Shown here: positions 34,617 to 43,528 of the stretch, piece after piece
Layout: every line of letters starts with the position of its first letter
Numbering within the stretch: the stretch's first letter is position 1
DNA from: Azophilus sp965247035
GTDB taxonomy: Bacteria > Pseudomonadota > Gammaproteobacteria > Pseudomonadales > Azotimanducaceae
NCBI GenBank assembly: GCA_965247035.1
Contig: CBDFGJ010000003.1
Coordinates: 186,001-250,000 of the forward strand
Length of the DNA: 64,000 nt
Direction of reading: 5' to 3'
The notes under the pieces: model-generated
The model's database searches: none
Seen by the model: the letters and a program-made list of their open reading frames with translations, nothing else
What the model was told of the DNA's origin: nothing
Program-made: the position numbers and the translations under genes

Positions 34617-37607
34617 ATGACATCTCATATCCAGCAGCGCCGTGATTCATTCCGCCGGGTGCCAGCAACACTCATGCTTGCAACAATCACCCTTGGCATC
34701 TCCCCCTATCTTTGGGCAGCAGAAGATGAACCAATAGAAGAAATTGTGGTGGTGGGTTCCCAGATCAAGGGCGCAAAAATATCAGATGCCCTGGCGGTGT
34801 CGGTATTTGACGCCGAGGACATTGACATATTGGGCGTTGATTCGGGTGAGGAACTGCTGCAATTGATTCCAGAAAATGGCCAGAACTTCTTTAGTGAAGC
34901 CGAAAACATTAGCGGCGGTGTCAACTCTGCGCGTGGGGACGTGGGTGCTTTTAACCTGCGCAACCTGGGTACGGGCAATACCCTGGTGCTAGTCAATGGC
35001 CGTCGCCTGGTGAATGCTGCCGCCTTCCAGACAGAAGAGGTGGGCGGCAGTTTTGTGCCAGTGAACTCGGTGAACTCCAACACCATCCCCGTCTACGGCG
35101 TTGACCGGGTGGAGGTTTTGCGCGACGGAGCCTCGGCCATCTATGGTGCTGATGCAGTGGCCGGTGTGGTGAATACTGTGTTGAAGTCCGATTTTGAAGG
35201 TTTTAGAGCACGTATTAAGTGGTCCGAGTATGAACATCTGCCACGAGATGATCAATCTTTCGCTATGGAATGGGGCCAATCCTTTAATGAGGACAGAACC
35301 AATTTGGGTGTGTTTTTTAATTATTATCAAAGAGATGGAGTTAATTCACAAGACGACAGCCGCTGGGCTGACGCTGACTTCCGCCGCTTGATCCCTGCGG
35401 GTTCCCCCTGGTCGGGCAGCACCTCCTTCAGAAATACCAGTGCGCACGATATCCATGGTCAATTTGATGTGGTGTCCAGAGCGCCTGCTAGTCTAGTTGC
35501 TAATGATATTGTTGATAGCAGTGGGGAATTTGAGATCTTCCCCGCAGGCAGCACCCAGTGTGAATATGATATTGGTTATGGTAGTTGCGGTGCCGAAGAT
35601 GGCGCAGGCTTGTCGCGTTACAATCTGAATGAAAACCGCGACCTGGCTTCTGAACTTGATAGATATAACATGTTTATGTACCTCAATCATGAACTGGGCG
35701 GGGGGATGGAAAGCTTCACCGAGGTGTCTGTTTATAAAATAAACAGCAATCTGATTCGCCATCCTTCGGCAACGTTGAGTTCAACCAGACTGAGGGTCGG
35801 TGCTGAAAACTATTACAATCCGCTGGGTCCTTGCGGTTCACCCAATCGCTTGCCAGATGGCGTTATCGGTGCCGATGTGCCCTGTGAGGGGCTGGAACTT
35901 CTCATTGACAACTATCGTTTTACCGAAGTGCCTCGTCTGGTCGTCAATAAGGGCACCACCTATCGCGTCCTCCAGGGCCTACGCGGCATCGCTGGCGAAT
36001 GGGACTGGGAGGCCGCGCTTTCCTGGTCCAAGTCAACGCACAAGGACGTCACCCACCAACGGATATCCAATACTTTGATGGATCAAGCCCTGAGAGATCC
36101 CACCGCCGCCGCCTACAACCCATTTAGCGGCGGAGTGGGTTCTAATATTGAACGCGCCCTGGTGAGCGTCTTTCGTAAAAGTGAAGCGGAGTTGTTCACC
36201 TATGATTTTAAAATGTCCCGTCCGGATCTATTTTCACTACCTGCCGGTCCGGTGGGTTTCTTGGCTGGTTTTGAGCATCGAGGGGAGTCCTTTGAAGATA
36301 ATCGGGACCCCCGACTAGACGGCACCATTCAATTCACTACGGCCACTGGGGCCACCTTTCCCTACATATCCGATGTCGCCAACTCCAGCCCGACAGCGGA
36401 CAACAAGGGAGATAGAAATGTCACCTCCGTCTTTGCTGAACTACAACTGCCATTGCTGAGCAACCTGGACGTCCAACTTGCCTTACGGTATGAAAACTTT
36501 TCCGATGTGGGTGATACCACCGTCGGCAAGGTCGCCTTTGGCTGGCGTCCTGTTGAGTCCTTCTTGCTACGCGGTTCCTGGTCGGAAGCCTTCCGCGCCC
36601 CGAACCTGATCACCGTGAATGAGGACATTGTTGCGCGCACCAACACCCGTACTGACTATGTCTGTCAGTATGCAAAGGATAATGGTGGCGACACGAATGA
36701 CGACCTGGATTGTAGATACGGCATCCAGCGGACTGCTCAGGGCAGTAAGGGTCTGCAACCCGAGGAATCGAACAACTATTCCGTGGGGCTGGTGTTTGAA
36801 CCCATAGACGACCTGACCCTGACGCTGGATTACTGGCGAATAGAAAAGACCGCCACCATTGGCCTATTTGGTGAAAACAATCACAGTCTGCTGGATCTGG
36901 TCATGCGTCTGGAGGCGGGCACTGGCGCTAACTGCGAGACCGCCACCTTCAATCCAGCAGTAGTGCGTGTGGACCCGAACCCGGACGAGGCTGTTTTTTA
37001 CACCACTGCGGGCATCTGTGCAGCAGGAGAGACCACCCGGGTGGATGACCAGTACGCCAACCTTGATGATCGCACCCTCGCCGGACATGATATTGGCATT
37101 TATTATCAGAGGGATACTCGGCTGGGTTTATTTTCAATCAGGTACAACGGTTCCTTCCTTGATACCTATGACCAGGAAGCCGGTGGTGCTGTGGCTGGGC
37201 TCTTGAGTGCCCAGCAGGATGGCGCCCTGCCGGCTGAGTATCCGGTGTCGGGGTTTGCTGATTTGATTGGTCAGAATGGTAATCAGGATGAGAAGCACAG
37301 CCTGAGGGCAGCATGGCGCCATGATGGCTATGGGGTATCGGTAACGGCATATCGTCTGGGTAGTTTTTATCAGAGCAGCCTGACGTTGGGTGACGGCACC
37401 CGCTATGTGATTCCGTCTTTCACCACCTATGATGCCACCTTTGACTATCGCACCACTCTGGCTTCAACCAGTATTCGTTTTCGGTTGGGCATCAAAAACC
37501 TGACCGATGAACGAGCACCCCTGGCGGATCGTTTTTTCGGCTTTTTCGCTGATGCCCACCAGGATTATGGCCGGAATTTCTACCTTGAGGTGCGAACTGG
37601 GATCTAA
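34617..37607 (+). CDS. TonB-dependent outer-membrane receptor (module 2)
   Basis: 996 residues. The signal peptide ends in 'GISPYLWAAE', the TonB box region is 'EEIVVVGSQIKGAK', and the plug has 'FNLRNLGTGNTLVLVNGRRL' and 'VYGVDRVEVLRDGASAIYGA'. The barrel is long and ends 'HQDYGRNFYLEVRTGI', with the terminal hydrophobic strand of outer-membrane proteins. The 'NTLVLVNGRR' and 'DAVAGVVN' forms are those of large receptors for peptides or carbohydrates rather than siderophores (family inference). The ATG at 34617 has AAGAGG upstream. It is co-oriented with the M14 peptidase gene. Confidence 0.92.
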   Translation: MTSHIQQRRDSFRRVPATLMLATITLGISPYLWAAEDEPIEEIVVVGSQIKGAKISDALAVSVFDAEDIDILGVDSGEELLQLIPENGQNFFSEAENISGGVNSARGDVGAFNLRNLGTGNTLVLVNGRRLVNAAAFQTEEVGGSFVPVNSVNSNTIPVYGVDRVEVLRDGASAIYGADAVAGVVNTVLKSDFEGFRARIKWSEYEHLPRDDQSFAMEWGQSFNEDRTNLGVFFNYYQRDGVNSQDDSRWADADFRRLIPAGSPWSGSTSFRNTSAHDIHGQFDVVSRAPASLVANDIVDSSGEFEIFPAGSTQCEYDIGYGSCGAEDGAGLSRYNLNENRDLASELDRYNMFMYLNHELGGGMESFTEVSVYKINSNLIRHPSATLSSTRLRVGAENYYNPLGPCGSPNRLPDGVIGADVPCEGLELLIDNYRFTEVPRLVVNKGTTYRVLQGLRGIAGEWDWEAALSWSKSTHKDVTHQRISNTLMDQALRDPTAAAYNPFSGGVGSNIERALVSVFRKSEAELFTYDFKMSRPDLFSLPAGPVGFLAGFEHRGESFEDNRDPRLDGTIQFTTATGATFPYISDVANSSPTADNKGDRNVTSVFAELQLPLLSNLDVQLALRYENFSDVGDTTVGKVAFGWRPVESFLLRGSWSEAFRAPNLITVNEDIVARTNTRTDYVCQYAKDNGGDTNDDLDCRYGIQRTAQGSKGLQPEESNNYSVGLVFEPIDDLTLTLDYWRIEKTATIGLFGENNHSLLDLVMRLEAGTGANCETATFNPAVVRVDPNPDEAVFYTTAGICAAGETTRVDDQYANLDDRTLAGHDIGIYYQRDTRLGLFSIRYNGSFLDTYDQEAGGAVAGLLSAQQDGALPAEYPVSGFADLIGQNGNQDEKHSLRAAWRHDGYGVSVTAYRLGSFYQSSLTLGDGTRYVIPSFTTYDATFDYRTTLASTSIRFRLGIKNLTDERAPLADRFFGFFADAHQDYGRNFYLEVRTGI

Positions 37608-37657
37608 GTTTCAGTTTCCGCCCAGTTAACCCGAGGTTTAGGCACCAGCGTCGCCGT

Positions 37658-38275
37658 ATAAAAATGGGACAAGCGCAATCAAAACCTTCGTTCAAACTTT
37701 AACTGAAAAGACGACTGGATGTCCTCGATGCGGTCATGTTGCGGGTGTCGCTCCACGCCCAGTGTGGCTTGCAACGCACCGCCTGCCAGCGGCACATGAT
37801 TAGACCGCCTCAACTTGCAGATGACGACCGGTTGGCGCGAGATTCAGGGTGTGGTCATTGGCCACCATCTCACCGTAGCGCGTGCGTCCAGCAGGAATCT
37901 GCACCTTAAGATTGCCGCGTTCGGTGCGTAGCGGTTGCGCCAAACGCAAACCAAACCAGTCATCGCGCCGCCCCCAGTCGTCCCCGCCGAAGTCGGGGGC
38001 AACTGGGACTTTGATCCTGACGGGGGGCTGCTTGGCAGTCTCTACATAACACGTTAGAATAAGCCCCACCGGGGTTGGTGGTTGCGGTGGCGATGGACCT
38101 GGTTGCGCTGGCGGTATACTACTGCTACTACTACCGCCTCCACTACTGCAACCAACAACAAAGTCAGTGCTAACAGCGCGAATGTTACACGTTTGTTATT
38201 TTCGGGTAGGTGGGTGATTTTAGTTTTGCCAACATGATTCTTGCCGATGTATTTCATTATGGCGGTGAGTTTCAT
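37658..38275 (-). pseudogene. Decayed lipoprotein gene (right direct repeat of module 2)
   Basis: The minus-strand ATG at 38275 opens a signal-like N-terminus ('RVTFALLALTLLLV'). One frame over, the sequence continues as a lipobox and linker ('VVGCSSGGGSSSSSIPP', then 'AQPGPSPPQPPTPVG') and joins the C-terminal block shared with 32948-33356. So one frameshift sits at the signal peptide/lipobox junction. The ~120-residue tail follows the linker directly, so the catalytic or central domain has been deleted, and an extra T at about 37800 breaks the tail ('LQVEAV' then stop). The linker style is common in secreted subtilases, but the identity is not proven. Confidence 0.6.
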
Positions 38276-38634
38276 TTCAGCCCTCGCGGGTTAACTAATC
38301 GGCTGTGCCACAGTGATTCATTGTGATGAGCATCACTCGCGCCGTCAATTTCGCGTCATTCCCGTGTTAGGAACACATAAATCGGTGCCATTGTTCCAGC
38401 AGACATTGAGACCTTTTTCCTAAGTGTTTCTGGCCTGTTATTTATTCTGGTGCTGGTAGAAAACGTCGTCCTGGTTTGCGTTGAATTCGCTGAACAAACC
38501 AGCCTAGTCGTCCAGATCCATCAGGAAGGCATTCGAATCTTGCATCAGCGTGACAGATGCCAACTTGGTCAGACAGACGCATGGCAACTTCTGTGCTAGT
38601 TTAGGCCATTAGTCTCATTTTTGGATGGCAAAAG
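38276..38634. other. Intergenic gap with one palindrome
   Basis: No gene is seen in these 359 bp. The only structure noted is a perfect inverted repeat GTGATGAGCATCAC at 38323-38336, which could be an operator for either neighbour. No terminator or promoter pair is convincing. Confidence 0.35.
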
Positions 38635-39969
38635 ATGAATATCTCATTAAAAAACCTATCGCTGGTGGCGAGCATGGTGGCTTGCCTCGGTACTATAGCG
38701 AGCGCATCGGCTGATGATTTGAGCCGTGCAGTTCACAAGGACTACAAAAACCATCTAGCGACGGTGTTTGATTATTTCCATCGCAACCCAGAGTTATCCT
38801 CTCTGGAAATCCAGACTGCAAAACGCCTGGCTAAAGAACTGCGGGCGGCGGGCTTCGAGGTTACTGAGGGTGTGGGCGGCACCGGTCTCGTCGCGATGAT
38901 GGAAAACGGACCTGGCCCTCTGGCGATGATGCGGGCGGATATGGACGGACTGCCGGTGAAGGAAAAATCCGGCCTGCCCAACGCCTCCATCGCCATGCAA
39001 GAGGACTGGGACGGCAATTTGGTGCCCGTGATGCACGCCTGCGGGCATGATGTGCATATGACCTCTTTGGTAGGCACGGCGCGGCGGATGGCCGCATCTC
39101 GCACCGCCTGGTCGGGTACATTGATGCTGATTGGGCAGCCAGCGGAAGAACGGGTTAGCGGTGCCGATCAGATGATGAACGATGGTCTCTGGCGACGGTT
39201 CGGACAACCAGACCACGCGCTTGCCTTTCATGTCTTTTCTTCTATCCCCACTGGCAAGTTGGGGGTCACTGAGGGCGCACCCTTTTCTGGTGCCGATACA
39301 GTGGACATCACCATTCACGGTGTAGGTGCGCATGGCGCATCGCCCCACCGAGGTGTGGACCCGGTGGTGCTTGGGTCGCAGATAGTGCTGGCTTTGCAAA
39401 CCATAGTGAGCCGAACCCTGGCCCCACGGGAAGCCGGTGTAATTACTGTTGGGTCCTTTCACGCCGGCACCAAGCACAACATTATTCCCGACCGGGCACA
39501 CCTACAACTGACGGTGCGCAATGACAATTTGGAAACCCGGAAAATCCTGCTGGACGGCATCAAACGTGTGGCGGAGAACATGGGCAGAGTGGCGGGCCTG
39601 CCGGAAGATAAGTTGCCCGAGGTCATTATATCTGACGAGGGCGTGCCACCCACTGTGAACAATGCCGCCTTGACCCGGCGCCTCCGGGCAGTCTGGCAGG
39701 AACGCTGGGGTGAGGATGTTTTCTTTGAGCAAAAACGCCTGGGGATGGGCGCTGAAGATTTCCCCTACTTTACGACAAACCCTTATATCCCTAGCACCTA
39801 CTTTATTGTCGGCGGCACACCCCAGAGCGATATTGATCAAGAGAAGGTTGGCGGCGAGCCCGTGCCCTCCCACCATTCCCCGCTATTTAAGATTGATGCC
39901 GAGGCATCAGTTCGCATGGGTGTTGAAGCGACTGTGACAGGTTTGATGGCGTTGTTGCAGGAGTCTTAA
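38635..39969 (+). CDS. M20D-family amidohydrolase/peptidase, secreted
   Basis: 444 residues with a signal peptide ('LVASMVACLGTIASASA'). The M20 family marks are present: 'MRADMDGLPV' (bridging Asp), 'HACGHDVHMTSLVG' (metal ligands), 'GQPAEERVSGA' (catalytic Glu) and 'GMGAEDFPYF' near the C-terminus, with a dimerisation domain between. Relatives are hippurate hydrolases, aminoacylases and IAA-amino-acid hydrolases that cleave N-acyl or peptide bonds. A periplasmic location is less usual than cytosolic and fits the hydrolase/receptor theme of the region. It converges with arfB, with 6 bp between the stops. Confidence 0.88.
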   Translation: MNISLKNLSLVASMVACLGTIASASADDLSRAVHKDYKNHLATVFDYFHRNPELSSLEIQTAKRLAKELRAAGFEVTEGVGGTGLVAMMENGPGPLAMMRADMDGLPVKEKSGLPNASIAMQEDWDGNLVPVMHACGHDVHMTSLVGTARRMAASRTAWSGTLMLIGQPAEERVSGADQMMNDGLWRRFGQPDHALAFHVFSSIPTGKLGVTEGAPFSGADTVDITIHGVGAHGASPHRGVDPVVLGSQIVLALQTIVSRTLAPREAGVITVGSFHAGTKHNIIPDRAHLQLTVRNDNLETRKILLDGIKRVAENMGRVAGLPEDKLPEVIISDEGVPPTVNNAALTRRLRAVWQERWGEDVFFEQKRLGMGAEDFPYFTTNPYIPSTYFIVGGTPQSDIDQEKVGGEPVPSHHSPLFKIDAEASVRMGVEATVTGLMALLQES

Positions 39970-39975
39970 ACGCAC

Positions 39976-40380
39976 TCAATCCTCCACCCCACCCCGGAGG
40001 CGCTTGCGTTCACCTCGGATATGTTTGGCATCTAGTCGTCGTTTGATGGATGCCCGGGTGGGGGCTGTTGCCTTGCGGACCCTTCTCACCTTCTGGGCTT
40101 GTTGTAGTAGCGCGTCAAGCCTGGACAGCGCATCAAGTCTGTTCTTTTCCCGGCTGCGATGGGCACGAGCCTTGATGACGATAGCGCCATCTCTATTGGT
40201 GCGATGATCTTTTAATCTGAGCAGTTTTTGTTTCAGCACCGGCGACAGAGAAGATGCAGGCACATCAAATCGCAGATGAATAGCAGTGGCGACCTTATTC
40301 ACATGCTGGCCGCCGGGGCCACTCGCACGTACCGCACTGATGACCAACTCGTTTTCGGGAATGTCCTGGACGCGGATCAT
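39976..40380 (-). CDS. arfB: Alternative ribosome-rescue factor ArfB (YaeJ)
   Basis: A 134-residue class I release-factor-like protein. The GGQ motif is in 'VRASGPGGQHVNKV', which hydrolyses peptidyl-tRNA on stalled ribosomes. The basic C-terminal tail ('ATAPTRASIKRRLDAKHIRG', 'ERKRLRGG') enters the empty mRNA channel. Length is typical. The ATG at 40380 is overlapped by the end of a decayed transposase (40377), so its native promoter has probably been replaced or it relies on the IS region. Confidence 0.93.
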   Translation of the reverse strand: MIRVQDIPENELVISAVRASGPGGQHVNKVATAIHLRFDVPASSLSPVLKQKLLRLKDHRTNRDGAIVIKARAHRSREKNRLDALSRLDALLQQAQKVRRVRKATAPTRASIKRRLDAKHIRGERKRLRGGVED

Positions 40381-40930
40381 GCGACCTGAAGAAACAGCGG
40401 CTTCATTTTACGATTGAACCATTCCACCAAGATAGGAGATGTATGATGCCACCATGATCTGGACAAATCGGGCAGCAGTGTGGCGATGGACTGGCAGGGC
40501 GTCAGATAGTTCAGTCCGTAGTGCGGGCGTTCGCCATTGTAGCGTTGTAAGTATTCCAGCAGTTGATCGTTGAAGCCCCTCAGATCATCCAACAGCAAGT
40601 CTTCCTGATAGTCCATAAACTCCTCCTGGATGGTGCGATTGAAGCGTTCATTATACGCATTCATTTTCGGACATCGGGGATAGGTATGGCAATGCCGCTG
40701 TTAGCAACAAATAGAAATGTCCGGTTTTAGAACACGTGAGTTGTCCGCTTTGGGCGGTGTCGGGAAGCCTTGTTGCCATCGGTAAGCCCTGCCATACCCC
40801 GTTCGCGTGCGGTTTTCCGCCAGGCGTAGAGGGTTGAGCGGCTGACATTGGCATGATCCATGGTTGCTTTAAGGCCATGATTTTCCCAGAATATCAGGGC
40901 GTGGCGTTTCTGTTGGGCGGCAACGCTCAT
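40377..40930 (-). pseudogene. Decayed IS481-like transposase (HTH and C-terminus only)
   Basis: A start with AAGGAGC ribosome-binding site at 40930 opens a helix-turn-helix ('GLKATMDHANVSRSTLYAWR') that stops after about 68 residues. From 40664 another frame gives the integrase-core C-terminus ('NAYNERFNRTIQEEFMDYQE', 'YNGERPHYGLNYLTP') to 40377. The central catalytic part with both Asp residues is missing. The last bases overlap the arfB start codon. Confidence 0.75.
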
Positions 40931-40980
40931 GTGGTGCTCCTTTGTCGCAAAAGAAGCCACAGTATAGAACCCACGCACCC

Positions 40981-41022
40981 GGAAGCCGATGTGTTTTATT
41001 TGCATGTCGGCTTCCTTTTTTT
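40981..41022 (+). terminator. Terminator-like hairpin between two IS remnants
   Basis: GGAAGCCGA (40981-40989) pairs with TCGGCTTCC (41007-41015) and is followed by seven T (41016-41022). It could be a terminator on the plus strand or part of an IS end. It lies between the IS481-like and ISNCY remnants and no plus-strand gene precedes it. Confidence 0.45.
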
Positions 41023-41057
41023 ATCATGCCAAGAATCCAGAATGTTTCTGGCATTAT

Positions 41058-42194
41058 TCAGATCCGATAAGCCAGTGCTTTGCCCTTGTGCAGTAGCGTC
41101 ACCGCGCCGTTAAAGTCCTCGCAGACGATAATGGTGGCGCCGCGCAGACGATAGCCTTTGCCGGAGCCTTGTAGCTGGCATTCGGTGTTGCGAAACGAAA
41201 TAGTCAGGTTCTTGGATAGTTTGCGCCTGTGGTGCAGGCACAGGATGAGTGTAAGCGCCTCGGAGCTGTGTAATACCTCACGATGGGCATTGTCGGGATG
41301 GTGTGCGGTGACCGCAAAACGTCGATTGTAGTCGTCAATAAACTGGGGCAGAAATGCGTTGGCTTGTTCAATGGAACGGATGCTTCGCAATCGCATCTCC
41401 TTGACCAGTCGGTCTTGCAGGGTTTTATTGGCTCGTTCTACACGCCCTTTTGCCTGCGGGGTGTTGGCGTGAATAGGCTCGATGTCCAGGGTCTTGAGGG
41501 CGCGGGTAAATTGGGTTAGTTCGCCTTCCTTATCTGGATAATTGACCCGAAAGATACTGTGCTTATCGCTATAAATGGCAACCGGGCGGCCATGCTTGTC
41601 AAGCTGTTGGTCGAGTGTCTCCATATAAGCCTGGGCGGTCTCTGTGGGCGCAAAACGCAAGGCTAACAGCCGACTGGTCGCATCATCAATGAAGACAATC
41701 AAGGTGCAGCGCGGGCCTCGCCCTTCAAACCAGTCATGCGGTGGTCCATCAATCTGTACCAGCTCACCCAACCGGGGTCGGCGTGGTCGGCTCTGGTGGA
41801 TTGCCGCTTTTTTACGTTGTTTCCCCAGCCATAACCCATCCTTGATCATCCACTTGCGCAGGGTCTCCACCGAGCAATGGCAATCATGCAGTTCGGTGAG
41901 TTTCTCGTGGGCAAAGGTCGGCCCGAAGTCAATATAATGCGCCCTGATAATCGCCAATGCCTGCTGGCGAACCTCATCGCTAATAGCGTTGTCGGGGCAT
42001 CGTCCCCGGTGTTTAGAGGCCATCCCGGCAGCACCACAGGTTCGGTAGGCGCGGGTTAAACGTTTTACCTGTCTGACGCTCAGCTTTAGTCTCTGTGCCG
42101 CCTGCGCTTGCGTAAGCTGGCGACTGATGATGGATCGAATAACCGATACGCGGTCAAGTTCTGCATGGCTCAATGTGATGATCCTCTCTGCCAT
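41058..42194 (-). mobile_element. ISNCY-type transposase, probably truncated at the C-terminus
   Basis: A 378-residue transposase from the ATG at 42194 (AGGGGG upstream). It has an N-terminal HTH ('LTQAQAAQRLKLSVRQVKRL'), a DDE/rve core with 'LVQIDGPPHDWFEG', 'IVFIDDATSRLLAL' and the catalytic Glu region 'TPQAKGRVERANKTLQDRL', and a C-terminal 'LHKGKALAYRI'. This matches the ISNCY (IS1202-like) group, whose proteins usually continue for several dozen residues after this point. The right end is cut by the neighbouring remnant; AAAAGGGGACATTA near 42210 is the likely left end. Confidence 0.85.
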
Positions 42195-42357
42195 AACCCC
42201 CCTGAAGCCAAAAGGGGACATTACTGCTTTGGGCTAACAAGTGAAGGTGTTACGGCACACCGACGGCACCTTGTCTTTGTGGCGCGGGCCTCGAAAACTG
42301 GCCCAAGCATCAGTTGAAATCACTGATGGGTCGAAATATCACCATTGCAATTATTTT

Positions 42358-42369
42358 TTGTATATACAA
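42358..42369. promoter_or_regulatory. Palindromic operator candidate at the R-M cassette promoter
   Basis: TTGTATATACAA is a perfect 12-bp palindrome that overlaps a TATACAAT -10-like sequence and lies 11 bp before the ATG of the ribbon-helix-helix gene. Proteins of that fold often bind such short palindromes at their own promoter. Autoregulation is inferred. Confidence 0.5.
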
Positions 42370-42380
42370 TAATCTGCTTC

Positions 42381-42584
42381 ATGGTTAATACAAATCCATT
42401 AAAGAGGGGCAGACCGCCAAAGGTTGATAGTTCTTCGGATGTATTGCCTCCTGTTCGTGTAACTCCAGTACAGAAAGAAACTTATAAAAAAGCTGCCAAA
42501 TCAGCAGGTTTGTCTCTTTCCGCTTGGCTGAAAAAAGCAGCTGAGGAAAAGTTATCTCAGCCGCGTAGAGCGGAGGAAAAATGA
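42381..42584 (+). CDS. Small ribbon-helix-helix-like protein (putative R-M regulator)
   Basis: A 67-residue basic protein. After a Lys/Arg-rich start ('LKRGRPPKV') it has a strand-helix-helix pattern ('LPPVRVTPVQKETYKKAAKS', 'AGLSLSAWLKKAAEEKL') typical of RHH DNA-binding proteins. Its stop overlaps the methyltransferase start by 4 bp. It takes the place that C-proteins (HTH) have in many type II systems. The ATG at 42381 is preferred; the frame is open to 42345 without a ribosome-binding site. Strongly AT-rich compared with the core. Confidence 0.65.
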   Translation: MVNTNPLKRGRPPKVDSSSDVLPPVRVTPVQKETYKKAAKSAGLSLSAWLKKAAEEKLSQPRRAEEK

Positions 42585-43528
42585 TGTCTATAATGAATTC
42601 TGTAGCACAAGACGAACTCTTCGCAAATGAGTTCAAAGGAAAAAGGAATAAAAAGCCTAAAAATAAGTTATTCGCACCAGTCTACGAACATCCTAATGGC
42701 ACCTTGTATGAAGGCGATTCAATTGAATGGCTGAAAAGTCTTGAATCTGAGTCAGTAGACCTTATTTTTGCCGACCCACCTTACAATATAAACAAAGCTG
42801 ATTGGGATAAGTTTGAAACTCAAGAAAAATATATTGATTGGTCTATGCAGTGGATATCTGAGGCACATAGATCTTTGAAAAAAGAAGGTACTCTTTATGT
42901 GTGCGGCTTCTCAGAAATTCTCGCTGATATTAAACATCCGTCAATGAGATACTTTAAAGGTTGTCGCTGGTTAGTTTGGCATTACAAAAACAAAGCAAAT
43001 TTAGGTGCCGACTGGGGGCGTTCACATGAAAGCATCCTTCATCTAAGAAAGTCCAAGAAACAAACATTTAATGTAGATGATGTTCGTGTCCCATACGGTG
43101 GGCACACACTCAAGTATCCTTCTCATCCACAAGCAGAAACTAGTCAATATGGGAATGGAGGAAAAAGAAAGGACATTTGGACACCGCACCCTAGAGGGGC
43201 AAAGCCAAGAGATGTAATAGAGGTGCCAACTACCTGTAATGGTATGGGTGAAAAAACAAAACACCCTACTCAAAAGCCCGAGGAACTTGTTCGTAAAATT
43301 GTTTTGGCCTCTTCGAATACGGGCGATCTTGTGATTGATCCTTTTTCTGGTTCTGGCACTACAGCAGTTGTTGCCGAACAATTGGGTCGTCACTGGGCTA
43401 GTTGCGAAATCGAGAGCGAATACAATTCTTGGGCTATGATCAGGATGGATAATGTGAATCAAAAAACGAAAGGTGAGTGGATTATCTTTGACCGAGAAAA
43501 TGACAAAAGAAGGAACTTCATTAGATGA
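42581..43528 (+). CDS. Type II DNA methyltransferase (N4-cytosine/N6-adenine, beta class)
   Basis: 315 residues. The catalytic motif IV DPPYN (residues 65-69) precedes the SAM-binding motif I DPFSGSGTT (from D253), the order of the beta class. A target-recognition region of about 120 residues lies between them. It modifies A-N6 or C-N4 in a short recognition site and so protects host DNA from the partner nuclease. It overlaps both neighbours by 4 bp (RHH gene upstream, nuclease downstream). Low GC and IS remnants on both sides point to recent acquisition. Confidence 0.88.
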   Translation: MMSIMNSVAQDELFANEFKGKRNKKPKNKLFAPVYEHPNGTLYEGDSIEWLKSLESESVDLIFADPPYNINKADWDKFETQEKYIDWSMQWISEAHRSLKKEGTLYVCGFSEILADIKHPSMRYFKGCRWLVWHYKNKANLGADWGRSHESILHLRKSKKQTFNVDDVRVPYGGHTLKYPSHPQAETSQYGNGGKRKDIWTPHPRGAKPRDVIEVPTTCNGMGEKTKHPTQKPEELVRKIVLASSNTGDLVIDPFSGSGTTAVVAEQLGRHWASCEIESEYNSWAMIRMDNVNQKTKGEWIIFDRENDKRRNFIR

